A stretch of 40,814 nt of DNA from Lactococcus cremoris subsp. cremoris NBRC 100676 (lineage in GTDB: Bacteria > Bacillota > Bacilli > Lactobacillales > Streptococcaceae): positions 1 to 40,814 of the forward strand of contig NZ_BCVK01000013.1 of the NCBI RefSeq assembly GCF_001591705.1, in the 5' to 3' direction. Each line of letters begins with the position of its first letter. The first letter of the stretch is position 1. Shown one piece after another: positions 1 through 6,940 of the stretch. Both the position numbers and the translations under genes were made by a program. Under the pieces are notes generated by a model, which searched no databases, was not told the origin of the DNA, and saw nothing but the letters and a program-made list of their open reading frames with translations.

Positions 1-234
1 CTTTTTGCTTTAGACTTTTTGTACGAATTTGGAGAACAATATGAATATAATGATTTTTATCATTTAGGAGTTTATTCATCAGTTGACCAAATAAAATATG
101 CTATTGAAAGATATCGAAACCTTAAAGGTTTTAAAAGTTTGAGTGAGGAGTGTTTTGAATTTCATGAGATTGAAATTGATAAAGACAGCGAGTGGTTAGA
201 GGGATATTTTAAGCAGAACTGGAACGAATATTGA
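1..234 (+). CDS. DUF7336-like hypothetical protein, 5' truncated by window edge
   Basis: The frame is open from the first base of the window to a TGA at 232-234, so the true start probably lies upstream; the TTG at 19 is only an internal possibility. The visible 78 codons contain LYEFGEQYE, HLGVYSS and AIERYRNLKGF, and end in an EIDKDSEW..GYF pattern. From memory this resembles the small DUF7336 family, whose function is unknown. No signal peptide or membrane segment is visible. A 230-base gap separates it from the secreted protein gene. Confidence is good that it is coding and moderate for the family. Confidence 0.6.
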   Translation, partial: LFALDFLYEFGEQYEYNDFYHLGVYSSVDQIKYAIERYRNLKGFKSLSEECFEFHEIEIDKDSEWLEGYFKQNWNEY

Positions 235-335
235 AGTAGTGAGAAAAACTACTAAGAAACCAATTATAGCCTTTGTCCAGATATTCCACTCAATAAAGTG
301 TAAATAAATGAAGATATGATATAGAGAATGGGTAC

Positions 336-377
336 AGTCAAGATATATTGACTATTCTATTTCAAAATTAATAAAAT
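336..377 (+). promoter_or_regulatory. Promoter with operator-like inverted repeat upstream of the secreted-protein operon
   Basis: TTGACT (348-353) and TAAAAT (372-377) are separated by 18 bases. The -35 box is also the right arm of an inverted repeat AGTCAA-N6-TTGACT (336-353), so a bound regulator would cover it. The predicted transcript starts near 384 and has a leader of about 80 nt. The regulator is unknown. Confidence 0.5.
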
Positions 378-436
378 GGACTGTCCTGAGTACTGGCTTT
401 GAGAAATATGATATTCATTTAATTTTTAATAAACAA

Positions 437-448
437 TAAAGCGCTTTA
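437..448. promoter_or_regulatory. Possible cre (CcpA) site, perfect palindrome
   Basis: TAAAGCGCTTTA is a perfect 12-bp palindrome with the AAGCGCTT core of catabolite-responsive elements. It lies downstream of the predicted promoter and just before the AAAGGAA ribosome site of the 465 gene. That position fits roadblock repression by CcpA. The assignment is by motif only. Confidence 0.35.
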
Positions 449-464
449 AAACGAAAGGAATCAC

Positions 465-1352
465 ATGAAAAAGCTTCATTGGAAAATTATTCTGATAACG
501 TCAACGCTCTTTTTGCTTGCCCCTTATGCTGGAGAATTTGGCAATCTAAAAGTCAAAGCAGATGAAACAGTGCAAACAGAGACATCAAGTTCGTCATCTG
601 AACAAGCAAGTACAGTCAAATCAAGTCAATCGGCAAGCACAGAGCAAAGTCAAAGTTCAACAGAGCAAGCACATGCTCCCTCACAAACGGCGCAATCTTC
701 TTCCGCACAGGAACAGACCAAGACATCAACCACTTCACAACAGTCACAATCAGGCACCTTAAGTGGCATGATTGACCAGATGTTCCCGCCCCAACTCCCC
801 GCTCCTACTAAGGCAAAGCCTAGTGCTACGATTGAATATGTTAATGGTGGTGTAAAATTTAATAACAAGTTTTATACCGAAGCAGAATTTGCAAAATACA
901 TTGAGAAAAACTTTGTCCCTAATCCGCAAGTCCAATTTCATGTGGACGCGTCAGGAAAGATTGTCATTGATTCTCAAACAAGGATAGCCTCGACTATGAA
1001 TTGGCCAGATATTGGTGGAGCAGCGGCCAAAGGAGCTGTTGCAATAGGAAGCTTAGGAGGAGCAAGTACTCTCGCTAGCGCTGGTGCTGCACTTCTCATA
1101 GGTGGAGGATTGACCGTAGGTTATGACCTGCTTTTTCCACACAAAGTAGGCGGAGATATCAAGGCCACTCCGGCTATGATTGCCGCGATGGCACGTCATG
1201 GAAAAAATCCGGGTAATAAAAATAGTGAACATACTAGCAATGCTAGAAAGTCTACTCAAAATAAGCATCAAAATAGGCAAGATTCTACTAAAAATAAAAA
1301 TCGTCAAAAACCAACCTACAAACCTAAAAATAATCTAAGAAAGGGGAAATGA
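465..1352 (+). CDS. Secreted Ser/Gln-rich protein with glycine-rich hydrophobic segment and basic tail; toxin-like
   Basis: No family recognised. The 295-residue protein starts at ATG 465 after an AAAGGAA site. Residues 1-32 are a signal peptide (charged KKLHWK, hydrophobic core, cleavage near VKA-DE). Residues 33-100 are low-complexity Ser/Thr/Gln/Glu, typical of an exposed linker. A small domain follows (about 120-180), then a Gly/Ala-rich hydrophobic stretch (about 190-225) that could insert in a membrane. The last 55 residues are rich in Lys, Asn, His and Arg. This layout recalls exported toxins with a short basic C-terminal tip. Its stop overlaps the next start (ATGA), so it is translationally coupled to a row of small acidic proteins that could be immunity factors. 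Function is inferred from layout, not homology. Confidence 0.75.
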   Translation: MKKLHWKIILITSTLFLLAPYAGEFGNLKVKADETVQTETSSSSSEQASTVKSSQSASTEQSQSSTEQAHAPSQTAQSSSAQEQTKTSTTSQQSQSGTLSGMIDQMFPPQLPAPTKAKPSATIEYVNGGVKFNNKFYTEAEFAKYIEKNFVPNPQVQFHVDASGKIVIDSQTRIASTMNWPDIGGAAAKGAVAIGSLGGASTLASAGAALLIGGGLTVGYDLLFPHKVGGDIKATPAMIAAMARHGKNPGNKNSEHTSNARKSTQNKHQNRQDSTKNKNRQKPTYKPKNNLRKGK

Positions 1353-1879
1353 AAAACATGTTTGAAGAAATCTTCACACAAGATGATGAGAAAAATGAAC
1401 AGTTTGATGTCGGTGTTTTCCTCGGGAAACATGATAATTTTCGACTTTACGAGATGACTGACGAACGTGGACGACTTTTAAGTATTTCCGTAATCAACGA
1501 TGAAGCAATAACTAAGATTGTAAAAAAAGATGATTACTTAGATTATATTGAGTTCTATAAAAATTCTCTTGAAAAAGTGAATGCCTATGACCCACTTAAA
1601 TTACGTCAAAATTTTGATGTAGAGAGGTTTAATTTTTCAAAACTTAAAGGTCAGCTTGTCAATACTTTGTATGGCGATGAAGAGTTTTGGGATTTGTCAG
1701 AAGTAATAGAGGTCAATGATAAAACAATAATGCTCAAAGCTGTTGAAACACCTTTGTTTTCAACCGTAAATGGTATAGAAAAAGATTTACCTCTTGAAAA
1801 TTTCGTCACAATCGAGATTTTGTCGGTGGAGTTGGAATTGTTGAGTAAAAAATTGGGTTACAGGACCTATGGAAAGTGA
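1349..1879 (+). CDS. Acidic cytoplasmic protein, first of three tandem paralogues (possible immunity protein)
   Basis: A 176-residue protein with no signal peptide or membrane segment. It starts at ATG 1349, overlapping the preceding stop by ATGA, behind AGAAAGGGGA. It shares an alignable core with the next two proteins: I..I...D.YL..I..Y......YDPL.L, here around KKDDYLDYIEFY and NAYDPLKLRQ, plus a C-terminal VELELLSKKLG that recurs in the third copy. The family is not recognised. The coupling to a secreted, toxin-like protein and the tandem duplication suggest immunity, because such genes are often amplified, but no domain proves it. Confidence 0.7.
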   Translation: MKNMFEEIFTQDDEKNEQFDVGVFLGKHDNFRLYEMTDERGRLLSISVINDEAITKIVKKDDYLDYIEFYKNSLEKVNAYDPLKLRQNFDVERFNFSKLKGQLVNTLYGDEEFWDLSEVIEVNDKTIMLKAVETPLFSTVNGIEKDLPLENFVTIEILSVELELLSKKLGYRTYGK

Positions 1880-1885
1880 ACAATT

Positions 1886-2458
1886 ATGAACAACATACAA
1901 ATAATAAATTTTGCAAATGATGATAATGAGTATCTCAATATTGGTCATATTTATTATCAAAGTAAGAAGTGGTTACTGTATAGTTTTATTACAGTTCCAG
2001 GAATGTTTGGAGGAGTTAGTCTGCAACGGATTTTGCCAACTGATAATTTGGAAATAATCTCAGAAGATAATTATATTGTAGCAATTAAAAAATATGCCAA
2101 AAATGCTAAAAAGCTAGGATTTTATGACCCATTTGGTCAAGAAAGTTTACTGACAGATTTTGATTTGAAAAATTTGACAGATGAAACTATTTGTAAAATG
2201 TTTTTGAATTTCATCAAAGAAAAAGAAGTTTTTGTAAAGGTCATGCTGCTTGCTAAGGGTAAGATGGATTTGGAAAACTATAACGAAGGTAAAATTTTAG
2301 AAGTTTTTGATGAAGCATTTACCATTTGGGATATTGACACAGATGTTGTCAAATTTGATGAAAAGTACGAGAGAGAATATGGAGATGTCTACATGATTGA
2401 TGGTGTAACGCTTGCGCTTAATCAAATGCAGGCGGTCATCAGACAGGAAAGCGAATGA
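1886..2458 (+). CDS. Second tandem paralogue, 190 aa, unknown family
   Basis: Starts at ATG 1886, six bases after the previous stop, with GGAAAG upstream inside the preceding gene's end. It is a soluble acidic protein. The paralogue core is visible as ISEDNYIVAIKKYAKN followed by GFYDPFGQESLL. The C-terminus (VDGV-like DGVTLALNQM) sits where copies 1 and 3 have their VELELL motif but is more diverged. Gene order and sequence point to duplication of one ancestral gene. Function unknown; candidate immunity protein by context only. Confidence 0.7.
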   Translation: MNNIQIINFANDDNEYLNIGHIYYQSKKWLLYSFITVPGMFGGVSLQRILPTDNLEIISEDNYIVAIKKYAKNAKKLGFYDPFGQESLLTDFDLKNLTDETICKMFLNFIKEKEVFVKVMLLAKGKMDLENYNEGKILEVFDEAFTIWDIDTDVVKFDEKYEREYGDVYMIDGVTLALNQMQAVIRQESE

Positions 2459-2465
2459 TAAAATC

Positions 2466-3029
2466 ATGATGTTAGAAAATAAACTTTACAGATTAGACTT
2501 AGCCTTTTTTGCTGACGAATTTTATGTGGGTTATATTCGTCAGGAATTTTTAGATTTTTATCTTGTAGAATTGATTGATGCTTGGGGACGTTTTGAGAGT
2601 TTAAAACTTGTTAATAAAGAAAAAATAGAGCTTATGACAGCTGAAAATTCTTATTTGGATATTATGCAAGATTATATAGATATCAATCGCTCGGTCAATA
2701 ATTATGATGTCTTTGAGCTTACGAAAAAATGGCAGAATTTCACGTTAAATCTGCTCAATCATCAACTTATTAGCTTTCTTGATGAAAATGATGAAAATCA
2801 GGAAGAAACGCTGGTAATTGCAGGTCACTCACAAAATGATAAGTTCGATATTTTTCCAGTCAGTGATGAAGTGATGGGGTCAAGCTTTATTATCCAATCC
2901 CTTGACGAAAAATCTTACTTAGATAATGAACGATTTGAACAACTTAACTATTTGACGGTTGATTCGCTTGAATTGGAGCTTTTACGAAGGAACATTGGAA
3001 ATGAAAATAATTGGAAATATAAATCTTGA
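2466..3029 (+). CDS. Third tandem paralogue, 187 aa, unknown family
   Basis: The frame is open from a TTG at 2412, but the paralogues begin with a short acidic N-terminus, so ATG 2466 (MMLENKLYRLD) is preferred. The best ribosome site, AGGAAA at 2445-2450, is 15 bases away, a long spacing, so the start is uncertain by a codon or two. The shared core appears as MTAENSYLDIMQDY then NNYDVFELTKKW, and the C-terminus has VDSLELELLRRNIG, matching copy 1. The 3' end overlaps the next gene by 29 bases. Soluble; function unknown. Confidence 0.7.
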   Translation: MMLENKLYRLDLAFFADEFYVGYIRQEFLDFYLVELIDAWGRFESLKLVNKEKIELMTAENSYLDIMQDYIDINRSVNNYDVFELTKKWQNFTLNLLNHQLISFLDENDENQEETLVIAGHSQNDKFDIFPVSDEVMGSSFIIQSLDEKSYLDNERFEQLNYLTVDSLELELLRRNIGNENNWKYKS

Positions 3030-3492
3030 TATCCGCCCGTCTGTCAATCGTTTCATTGCTAAGGAAATAAAAAAGTATGTAGCTTGGCTTGAAGTCAATC
3101 ACTCATTACCTAAAGAACTAAGAATTATTGTAACAGGTGTAAGTTTTATTAGAAGTATTGACCAAGAGCATGTGATCTCAACTTTTTGGGCGCCGTTTGA
3201 TAAAGAAGAGGCATGCTATATGAAAATATCAACAGGCGATTTCTGGGAGTTAGAAAAATGGGGGAAAGATAGTGCGATTTATTCTACTTTGAACAGTATT
3301 TCTCATGAGCTGATACATTATCATCAATGGTTGGAAGACAAAGAATTGCATGGAAATGAAACTGATAAAAAAGCTACTTTATTAACTAATGAATATGTGG
3401 AATATCGAGGTTTTCCTCACGGAGAAAATCGTATTCATCGTTGGGGTTGGTCCGGCATTCCAAAATATAGAAAATATAAAAAGACGCTCTAA
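3001..3492 (+). CDS. Putative zinc metallopeptidase-like protein with HExxH motif
   Basis: ATG 3001 is chosen because it follows GAAGGA and lies within the end of the previous gene (29-base overlap). The earlier TTG at 2959 would read far into that gene. The 163-residue soluble protein contains SHELIHYHQW (about 101-110), an HExxH zinc-binding motif, followed by NETDKKATL, where the Glu could be the third ligand as in gluzincin-type folds. The C-terminus is basic. It is paralogous to the next protein (shared N-terminal I...I..EI..Y..WL, and GDF.EL). The HExxH is seen; peptidase activity is inferred. Confidence 0.65.
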   Translation: MKIIGNINLDIRPSVNRFIAKEIKKYVAWLEVNHSLPKELRIIVTGVSFIRSIDQEHVISTFWAPFDKEEACYMKISTGDFWELEKWGKDSAIYSTLNSISHELIHYHQWLEDKELHGNETDKKATLLTNEYVEYRGFPHGENRIHRWGWSGIPKYRKYKKTL

Positions 3493-3547
3493 TAAAAAAC
3501 CCAAATCGGGACGTGAAAAAGCATACGTTTGGAAAGGAATATCGAAA

Positions 3548-3991
3548 ATGATGCTCAATAAAAATATTGTTCTTCGTTTCACACCTACCGTTCATCGCTT
3601 AATAAAAAAAGAAATTTTTCGTTATTTCGTATGGTTAGATAAAAATTATGAATTTCCTGAAAAAATAGTGATTTATATTTCTGGTGGAAAATTTGTTTTT
3701 GGAGAAATTGCTTGGAAAGAAAAAATGTTGACAAATTTTTCCGTATTTCCTGAAAAAGGTGATGGTTCTATTCTAAAAATGGCTTGTGGCGATTATATAG
3801 AACTGCTCAAAGAATATGATTTTCAAGATATGTTGGGGATTATGCTTTTCAGTCTTTCGGAAAATATTCAAAATTATTATCAGTGGGTAGATGATTTGGA
3901 GTTTGATGAAGAGAAAGCGAAAGAGAGCGCGCAAGAAATGTTAGATGAAAATATTGGGGCTACAGGAAAAAGGCAAAAGCCTGAAAGGTGA
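3548..3991 (+). CDS. Degenerate paralogue of the upstream HExxH protein
   Basis: ATG 3548 follows AAAGGA at 3533-3538. The 147-residue protein aligns with the preceding one over its length: TP.VHRLIKKEIFRYFVWLDKNY matches RPSVNRFIAKEIKKYVAWLEVNH in pattern, and CGDYIELL matches TGDFWELE. Where the first copy has SHELIHYHQWLED, this one has SENIQNYYQWVDD, so both zinc-binding histidines are gone while the flanking residues remain. It cannot be a metallopeptidase by this motif; a regulatory or binding role is possible. Unknown family. Confidence 0.65.
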   Translation: MMLNKNIVLRFTPTVHRLIKKEIFRYFVWLDKNYEFPEKIVIYISGGKFVFGEIAWKEKMLTNFSVFPEKGDGSILKMACGDYIELLKEYDFQDMLGIMLFSLSENIQNYYQWVDDLEFDEEKAKESAQEMLDENIGATGKRQKPER

Positions 3992-3997
3992 AAAATT

Positions 3998-4446
3998 ATG
4001 AAATACAAACTCTCTGGGACATTAACTCAAAAAATTTATATGAAATTTGTGATGAAAAATATTTTTTTTGCTTCTATCGTGGTATTTGTTATTCTTGAAA
4101 TTTATGCCATTTATAGTCAGTCTATAGTTGGATTGGTCTTTGGGATTGCTGCGCCACTCATTTTTATTGGGCTTATTATTGGTGGTTAGTGAGATTATAT
4201 AAAAGCAATAAGGGAGTCCAGGGATTTCAAGAGTTTATAATAGATGAAGAATATATTTATCAAAAATCAAATATTAGCGAAGCGACTTTTGATAAAAGTT
4301 ACATTCATAAAATTGGCTATCATAAGGACATTATAATCATTTATATATCAAAAGGTCAGGGTTTCTTCTTGCACCGAACTTGGTTAGAAAATGGAACTTT
4401 TGAAGAATTTGCTACTTTCTTAAAAGAATATTATGATAAAAAGTAG
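3998..4446 (+). pseudogene. YcxB-like membrane protein, split by a frameshift near 4187
   Basis: The first piece (3998-4189, 63 aa) starts KYKLSGTLTQ and has two hydrophobic segments. The second piece, in another frame (GTG at 4189 to 4446), continues with RLYKSNKGVQGFQEF and ends in a FLHRTWLENGTFEEFATFL pattern. Together they have the two-helix plus C-terminal domain plan of YcxB-like proteins. The frames meet exactly where the second helix should pass into the basic loop, so a one-base indel around GGTGGTTAGTGAG is the simplest reading. Alternatives are a coupled two-gene arrangement or a sequencing error. Role in bacteria is not settled; here it ends the island. Confidence 0.5.
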
Positions 4447-4463
4447 CTGAAAAAGGAGAAAAA

Positions 4464-5378
4464 ATGCGAAAAGTAGGATTAATTGGTTGCGGTCATGTTG
4501 GGGCAACAGTTGCTTTGGATATCGTTCAGGGGGGATTCGCTGACGAGCTAGTAATTATTGACAAGGATAGAAAAAAAGCAGAGGCAGAGGTTTTAGACCT
4601 CCTAGATGCCCTTGCTTTGCTTCCATTCTATGTCAAAATATACGTGGGAGAATATGATGATTTAGCGACTGCCGATATTGTCTTATCTACACTGGGTCAT
4701 ATCGAACTAATTAAACCGGGCGGAGATAGATTCACTGAATTAAAAGCAAATATTCCAGAAATTAAAGAAGTTTCTGAGCAATTAAACAGGATTAATTTCA
4801 AAGGAATTTTGATTGCAACAACCAATCCGAACGATGTGATTGTTAATATTTATTCTCAATTATTAAATCTTCCTAAATCACAGATTATTGGAACGGGGAC
4901 TTATCTGGACACGGCTCGTATGAAAGCTCAAGTAAGTCGAGCGTTGGAAATTGATGCCCGAAGTGTTGAAGGTTATGTTTTGGGGGAACATGGTAATTCA
5001 CAATTTACGGCTTGGTCAACGGTCAGAGTTGGTGGTCAATCTTTTTTAGAGATTGCTAAAGAAAAAAATTTAAATTTAAAAGACTTAGAAGAAAAAGCCC
5101 GTCAAGGAGGATTTGCTGTATTTAACACAAAAGGATATACCAACGTAGCCATAGCCGCAGCAACGGTTTCCTTGATGAATCTGGTGCTTTCTGATGCAAA
5201 AAACATTGCTATCTGCTCACATTATGACGAAAATTTTAGTTCATATATTTCGACACCTGCCTTGATTGGTAAAAATGGGATAGAAGCATTGATAAAACTT
5301 CCACTAACTTTAGAAGAAGAAGGCAAATTAAAAAATTCAGTGGTTGAAATTCAGGAAAAAATAAATTATTTTAGTTAA
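4464..5378 (+). CDS. hicD: L-2-hydroxyisocaproate dehydrogenase (lactate/malate dehydrogenase family)
   Basis: NAD-dependent reduction of branched 2-keto acids such as 2-ketoisocaproate to 2-hydroxy acids, in the cytoplasm. The 304-residue protein has the Rossmann motif GCGHVG (8-13) and the family's active-site residues: Arg89 (GGDRF), Asp149/Arg152 (YLDTAR) and His176 (GEHGNSQF). The stretch LGEHGNSQF.AWSTVRV.GQ is closer to Lactobacillus HicDH than to glycolytic lactate dehydrogenase, as is the short active-site loop. ATG 4464 follows AAGGAGAAAAA. The gene is monocistronic, closed by a shared terminator. It is linked to amino-acid catabolism and flavour formation in dairy strains. Confidence 0.85.
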   Translation: MRKVGLIGCGHVGATVALDIVQGGFADELVIIDKDRKKAEAEVLDLLDALALLPFYVKIYVGEYDDLATADIVLSTLGHIELIKPGGDRFTELKANIPEIKEVSEQLNRINFKGILIATTNPNDVIVNIYSQLLNLPKSQIIGTGTYLDTARMKAQVSRALEIDARSVEGYVLGEHGNSQFTAWSTVRVGGQSFLEIAKEKNLNLKDLEEKARQGGFAVFNTKGYTNVAIAAATVSLMNLVLSDAKNIAICSHYDENFSSYISTPALIGKNGIEALIKLPLTLEEEGKLKNSVVEIQEKINYFS

Positions 5379-5382
5379 AAGT

Positions 5383-5414
5383 AAAAAGTCTGTTCAATCG
5401 AACAGACTTTTTTT
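5383..5414. terminator. Bidirectional terminator between hicD and the DUF1003 gene
   Basis: AAGTCTGTTC - AATC - GAACAGACTT forms a perfect 10-bp stem flanked by A and T runs, so it can stop both convergent genes. The stop codon of the minus-strand gene lies inside its T run. Confidence 0.9.
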
Positions 5415-6294
5415 AATCAGCATTAGCAGCATTAGCAATGCCTTCTTCTTCCTCATCATCAGTATTTTCTTCAATACTATCAAGAGTTTCTTCAAAACTA
5501 TCAAAGGTTTCTTCAAAATCATCAAGTTGGTCTTCAACATCATCCAAACGTTCACGGATATCTTGGTTTTGTTGATAAACTTCGTTTAGAAGGATTTGAA
5601 TATCCTCAAGCATTTCAGTTTGGATTTTTTGGATTTGCATATTTGAAGCTTGATCATCCATCATTAAGTGATCAAGTTTTTCATGTAAAGCAGCAACACC
5701 CTTTTCTGACTTAACATTAACTTGAAAGTCATTTTTGGCAGATAAGCGGTCATGGTGTGCGGCGCGGTTTTGGCTCATCATAATCAGTGGCGCTTGCATA
5801 GCAGCAGTGATTGAGAGGAAAAGATTGAGTAAAATGAAAGGATATTTATCCCATTCAACGCCAAAGAGGCCAGTCACATTGACAAACATCCAGACTACTA
5901 AAATACCGAGATAGGTGATAATAAAAGCCCACGAACCGACGAATTCGGTGACTTTGTCAGCCACTCGTTCACCAATAGTTTCTTGAGTTTGGAGCTGTTC
6001 TTCAACGTCGTGAATTTCAAAGTTTGCTTTAGTTAATTCTTCATTAAGCAAATCATTGACGGTGAAGTTTTTTTGAAGGTCAAGGTGAAACAATGTATCT
6101 AAGACCTCTAACCGAAATTTAACCTGATGTTCATTACAAATGAAGTCATGACTAGTCGCTTCAGGATAGTCACGCATAATGACGGTTTGAAGGCTAGGGT
6201 CAAGATTCTCAAGAAAGTCTCCTCCTGATCTACGGTGAATACGACCGTTAACGAGACAGACGACTTTGTTCTTATTAATTGGAGTTGGAGCCAT
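5413..6294 (-). CDS. DUF1003 family inner-membrane protein
   Basis: A 293-residue protein of the DUF1003 family, function unsettled. Residues 1-115 are soluble. Two transmembrane helices follow (about 118-142, including ITYLGILVVWMFVNV, and about 150-173, NLFLSITAAMQAPLIMMSQ). Then comes the family's conserved SQNRAAHHDRLSAKNDFQVN segment, then a long predicted coiled coil ending in a very acidic tail of Asp/Glu repeats. ATG 6294 (MAPTPINKNK) is the start. The gene stands alone behind a leader of about 225 nt that may regulate it. The acidic tail suggests cation or nucleic-acid contacts, which is speculative. Confidence 0.85.
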   Translation of the reverse strand: MAPTPINKNKVVCLVNGRIHRRSGGDFLENLDPSLQTVIMRDYPEATSHDFICNEHQVKFRLEVLDTLFHLDLQKNFTVNDLLNEELTKANFEIHDVEEQLQTQETIGERVADKVTEFVGSWAFIITYLGILVVWMFVNVTGLFGVEWDKYPFILLNLFLSITAAMQAPLIMMSQNRAAHHDRLSAKNDFQVNVKSEKGVAALHEKLDHLMMDDQASNMQIQKIQTEMLEDIQILLNEVYQQNQDIRERLDDVEDQLDDFEETFDSFEETLDSIEENTDDEEEEGIANAANAD

Positions 6295-6520
6295 TTTATA
6301 GCATGGTTCAAGCTTAAAAAATCAAATTTCTTATTTTGTGAAATGGATCAAGTCGTTAGAACTAATATCAAAAAGATGGCGCAAGAAGAGCGCTAATCTA
6401 ATCTTGGTCAATTTGACAGAATAAGTAATCAGTATAATTGCGGGTTTGGGTCGACCTTTCAAAGCTTGAGCGCTCTCCTTTCTTTTAGGTTCTAAGGGAC
6501 GGTTTAAATAACAATGTCCA
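6295..6520 (-). ncRNA. Long structured 5' leader of the DUF1003 gene, candidate cis-regulatory RNA
   Basis: From the predicted start near 6520 the mRNA runs about 225 nt before the ATG. On the minus strand GAGAGCGCT (6477-6469) can pair with AGCGCTCTT (6394-6386), closing a domain of about 90 nt that also contains GGTCGACC and a later TTGACC. The second arm can instead form a short GCGC-N7-GCGC hairpin followed closely by CTTTTTG (about 6393-6370), which resembles a switchable terminator. I do not recognise a known riboswitch class: no yybP-ykoY, M-box, TPP or T-box signature is visible. Confidence 0.4.
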
Positions 6521-6526
6521 TATTAA

Positions 6527-6554
6527 ATTATAAGGTATTTTAAGAAATTTGCAA
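6527..6554 (-). promoter_or_regulatory. Promoter of the DUF1003 gene
   Basis: On the minus strand TTGCAA (6554-6549) and a perfect TATAAT (6532-6527) are spaced 16 bases. Transcription would start near 6520. Confidence 0.6.
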
Positions 6555-6566
6555 GCCTCAAGAAAC

Positions 6567-6604
6567 AAAATAAAAATCCCTATAGCAATAAGGATTTTTA
6601 TTTT
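6567..6604. terminator. Terminator downstream of the yjzD-like gene
   Basis: AAAATAAAAATCC / GGATTTTTATTTT is a perfect 13-bp inverted repeat with a 12-base loop. On the minus strand it is followed by a T-rich tract and ends the YjzD-like transcript before the DUF1003 promoter. The stem is AT-rich, so strength is uncertain. Confidence 0.7.
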
Positions 6605-6650
6605 GAGTTTAGGCGTTTATACCGCACAAAACTGATAAATCATCAGTTGT

Positions 6651-6833
6651 TTAGTTTGCTTTGGCTTCTTTTTCCACAGCAACAGCTTGGAAAAGATATA
6701 CAAAGAGACCAAAGATAAGCGAGATAATAGTTGTCCAAAGTTCAGGATCTGGAACACCAGCAAGGGCAGTAGCAACATAGCCTACAACCTGACCAAGAGC
6801 AAGCGACCAGAAAAGTGTGACAATAAGTTTCAT
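6651..6833 (-). CDS. YjzD/DUF2929 family small membrane protein
   Basis: A 60-residue protein of two transmembrane helices (about 1-25, with KLIVTLFWSLALGQVVGYV, and about 36-56). ATG 6833 is preferred over the ATG 18 bases upstream because GAAAG lies just before it and because Bacillus YjzD begins the same way (M..I.TF.WS). Family function is not established. It has its own promoter and terminator and no operon partners. Confidence 0.65.
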   Translation of the reverse strand: MKLIVTLFWSLALGQVVGYVATALAGVPDPELWTTIISLIFGLFVYLFQAVAVEKEAKAN

Positions 6834-6868
6834 AATTACGCTTCTTTCCATATTTTCTATCCGCCTAT

Positions 6869-6897
6869 AGTATAGTACAAATCAAGTCAAATTTCAA
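6869..6897 (-). promoter_or_regulatory. Promoter of the yjzD-like gene
   Basis: On the minus strand TTGAAA (6897-6892), a 17-base spacer and TATACT (6874-6869). The predicted transcript starts near 6862, about 30 bases before the chosen ATG. Confidence 0.6.
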
Positions 6898-6940
6898 ATT
6901 TTATATCTAATTGAAGGACGATTTATTTGTTATTTTTTTA

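Noticed and set aside
2412-2465. TTG 2412 start for the third paralogue
   Set aside because: It adds an Arg-rich segment absent from the paralogues and reads through the end of the previous gene; ATG 2466 fits better.
3389-3547. N-terminal extension of the degenerate HExxH paralogue from ATG 3389
   Set aside because: The extension overlaps the upstream gene, has no counterpart in the paralogue, and AAAGGA lies right before ATG 3548.
6295-6520. Considered yybP-ykoY (Mn), M-box (Mg), preQ1-II or T-box identity for the DUF1003 leader
   Set aside because: None of the core consensus stretches I know for these classes is visible, so it is left unnamed.
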